A stretch of 6,885 nt of DNA. Source: an uncultured Campylobacter sp. Lineage in GTDB: Bacteria; Campylobacterota; Campylobacteria; Campylobacterales; Campylobacteraceae. Below, piece after piece: positions 5,554-6,885 of the stretch (the first letter of the stretch is position 1; every line of letters starts with the position of its first letter). Location: NCBI RefSeq assembly GCF_938040115.1, contig NZ_CALHXD010000307.1, positions 1 through 6,885 of the forward strand, written 5' to 3'. A program made the position numbers and the translations under genes. The notes under the pieces were generated by a model. The model did not search any database. It was not told where the DNA came from and saw only the letters and a program-made list of their open reading frames with translations.

Positions 5554-6606
5554 TTGATAAAGTTAGACAACAAAAAAAGCGAAAACGTAGCGGCAAATAG
5601 CGCGCCTACTCAAAAAGTAGGCGCAACAGCCAAAAAGGACGAGTTTAACATTTACGGTTTTTCCGAGGCGATCATAAAAGAACTAACCGAGGAAAATATC
5701 CCCTCGATCCCGAAAAACTACACCGTTTTTTTTGAAAAGATGCTCGAAAAGCAGTCTGACGACTTTAAGAAAAAGGTCGGCGAGATCATAAAGATCGAAG
5801 ACGAGATCGGCAAACTCGAGGACGATAGACAAATCAATATCGAGCGCGAGGTCAAAAATAGCTTTATGCAGATAAAAAGCATGCTACAGGCCGTTGCGCT
5901 CATATATAAAAATTTGGGAGTTTTAAAAACTATCATCAAAAAACGCTCGGAAAGCCTAGATCCAAATGTAAATTTGATCACGATACAAAGCGTCTTTAAC
6001 TCTTTTAACGAAGACTTAAACAAGCTAAATTCGCTAATGGACAAGCATATCGAAGTTATCAAAACGAGCTACGAAGAGATTAGTAAGGTTTTTAAGCTGG
6101 TTGAAGAACAGTCTATATATGATGAAAAATTTGACGTATATAATAGAAAATTTTTCCTCAAGACGCTTGGTATCGAGTCTGAAAATATAAAAAAATACGA
6201 CTACAAGTCCTCTGTTATGCTACTAAAGCCAAAAGATAGCGCGCTGGATGGCATCGGATCAAAAGGCAAGTTGGCCGTTTTAAAAAATATATCTCGCATG
6301 TTGCTTCGTACATCGAGGCGTAGCGATATCTTGTCGCACTACGGCGGAGGATGTTTTGCTATGCTGATGAAGCATACCGACATAAGCGGCGCACAAAAAG
6401 CCTGCAAACGTATAACCGATATGTTTTACGACACCTCTTTCATGCTAAATGGAGAGAAATACGAGTTTGATATGGAAGTGGTCACTTTTGATCTAAACAT
6501 GACAAAAACTATCGAGGAGATGCTTTCTTTGGCGCTTGATTCGCTTGTAAACACTGGTAGAGACGGCGAACACTTTTTGGTACTAGAGGACAAGACTGAA
6601 AAATGA
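5554..6606 (+). CDS. GGDEF-family protein with degenerate active site and retained RxxD site; predicted c-di-GMP receptor
   Basis: The 350 residues have no membrane segment or signal peptide. Residues 1-30 are a low-complexity tail. Residues 31-185 are helical and probably coiled coil, starting with IPSIPKNYTVFFEKM (49-63), which resembles the P-x-P-x-NY motif at the N-terminus of many soluble diguanylate cyclases. The GGDEF domain covers about 186-348: DEKFDVYNR (190-198) is a decayed DxLTGLxNR, and HYGGGCFAML (262-271) stands where RYGG(D/E)EFAxL is expected. The metal-binding aspartate of the DxDxFK strand is also absent (LLKPKDS, 223-229). RRSD (255-258) keeps the inhibitory-site RxxD at canonical spacing. 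Synthesis of c-di-GMP is therefore unlikely and binding plausible, as in other degenerate GGDEF receptors. The TTG start lies 10 bases after clpP, with AAAGAG six bases upstream. Its stop overlaps the def ATG (ATGA). Family membership is solid; the receptor role is inference. Confidence 0.85.
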   Translation: MIKLDNKKSENVAANSAPTQKVGATAKKDEFNIYGFSEAIIKELTEENIPSIPKNYTVFFEKMLEKQSDDFKKKVGEIIKIEDEIGKLEDDRQINIEREVKNSFMQIKSMLQAVALIYKNLGVLKTIIKKRSESLDPNVNLITIQSVFNSFNEDLNKLNSLMDKHIEVIKTSYEEISKVFKLVEEQSIYDEKFDVYNRKFFLKTLGIESENIKKYDYKSSVMLLKPKDSALDGIGSKGKLAVLKNISRMLLRTSRRSDILSHYGGGCFAMLMKHTDISGAQKACKRITDMFYDTSFMLNGEKYEFDMEVVTFDLNMTKTIEEMLSLALDSLVNTGRDGEHFLVLEDKTEK

Positions 6607-6885
6607 TACTAGAAATCCTAACCTATCCGAACAAAAAACTTTTCGTCAAATCGCTTGAAGTGAAAGTTTTTGATGAAAAGTTGCATAATTTTTTAGATGA
6701 TATGTATGAAACCATGATCGCTAAAAACGGCATCGGACTAGCTGCTATCCAAACTGGCGAGGCTAAGCAAATTTTGATCATAAATTTAGTCGACGAAGAG
6801 AGCAAGGAGCAACGCAAAGAGGATCTGCTGGAAATCATAAATCCCAAAATTTTACGCAAAGAGGGCGAGATAATCTATCAAGAAG
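6603..6885 (+). CDS. def: Peptide deformylase (N-terminal 94 residues; C-terminus beyond window)
   Basis: Metalloenzyme that removes the formyl group from the N-terminal methionine of new proteins at the ribosome. The frame opens with MILEILTYPNKKL, typical of the family (usually an L-x-x-P-D-x-x-L type start), and contains motif I, GIGLAAIQ (43-50), whose glutamine is catalytic. INPKIL (79-84) precedes the expected EGCLS (motif II) and HEXDH (motif III) motifs, which lie past the right edge along with the metal ligands. The ATG overlaps the upstream stop codon as ATGA, which implies coupled translation. A GAGGA lies 12 bases upstream, somewhat far for a ribosome-binding site. The tig-clpP-def grouping is familiar in epsilonproteobacteria; here one extra gene separates clpP and def. 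Confidence 0.95.
   Translation, partial: MILEILTYPNKKLFVKSLEVKVFDEKLHNFLDDMYETMIAKNGIGLAAIQTGEAKQILIINLVDEESKEQRKEDLLEIINPKILRKEGEIIYQE

Noticed and set aside
6343..6357. GGGCF loop explained as a simple frameshift error of GGDEF
   Set aside because: The reading frame continues with conserved downstream residues (FAML...), and no single-base insertion or deletion in the triplets restores GG(D/E)EF while keeping that frame.
6346..6363. GGAGG followed 10 bases later by in-frame ATG (Met270) as an internal start in the GGDEF gene
   Set aside because: The GGAGG is simply the codons for the GGGCF loop; a product starting there would be an 81-residue fragment lacking most of the domain.
1..6885. 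CRISPR array, tRNA or rRNA genes, phage or transposase genes
   Set aside because: No regularly spaced repeats, cloverleaf-like segments or mobile-element proteins were found on either strand.

Overview
The window looks like the chromosome of an epsilonproteobacterium, most likely a Campylobacter species outside the jejuni/coli group. The basis is the gene order (folE-fliI running away from tig-clpP-...-def), epsilonproteobacterial-looking protein sequences, AT-rich gaps full of AAATTT words, and coding regions that are fairly GC-rich for the genus. From memory, C. jejuni keeps the same neighbourhood (def, clpP, tig, folE, fliI around Cj0191-Cj0195) but has no extra gene between clpP and def. 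The species call (C. showae/rectus/curvus/concisus type) is inference.

Layout. Positions 1-417 (minus) hold the N-terminal part of a NifS/IscS-type cysteine desulfurase with a GTG start. Positions 418-803 are a 386-bp AT-rich gap without a credible gene. It contains a candidate nifS promoter, a palindromic site just downstream of it, a 17-bp exact inverted copy of that site 162 bp away, and a nested hairpin cluster. Positions 804-1475 (minus) encode an unrecognised membrane protein with a TTG start. Positions 1591-3497 (minus) hold folE followed by fliI, overlapping by one base. Positions 3498-3636 are a divergent promoter region. From 3637 to the right edge (plus) runs a tight operon: tig, clpP (1-base overlap), a GGDEF-family protein (10-base gap, TTG start) and def (4-base overlap, cut by the window edge).

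How the genes fit together. tig, clpP and def are all protein-biogenesis and quality-control genes: trigger factor binds nascent chains, peptide deformylase removes their N-formyl group, and ClpP degrades failed products. folE makes the first committed intermediate of folate (and queuosine) synthesis, and folate supplies the formyl group that Def later removes. fliI is the flagellar export ATPase. nifS supplies sulfur for Fe-S clusters.

The item most worth attention is the GGDEF-family protein inside the tig-clpP-def operon. Its active-site loop reads GGGCF instead of GG(D/E)EF, and several other catalytic positions are changed. An RxxD inhibitory-site motif remains at exactly the canonical spacing. 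This is the pattern of a c-di-GMP receptor rather than a cyclase, placed in an operon for nascent-protein processing and proteolysis. The rest of the window is ordinary core genome, apart from the structured gap upstream of nifS.
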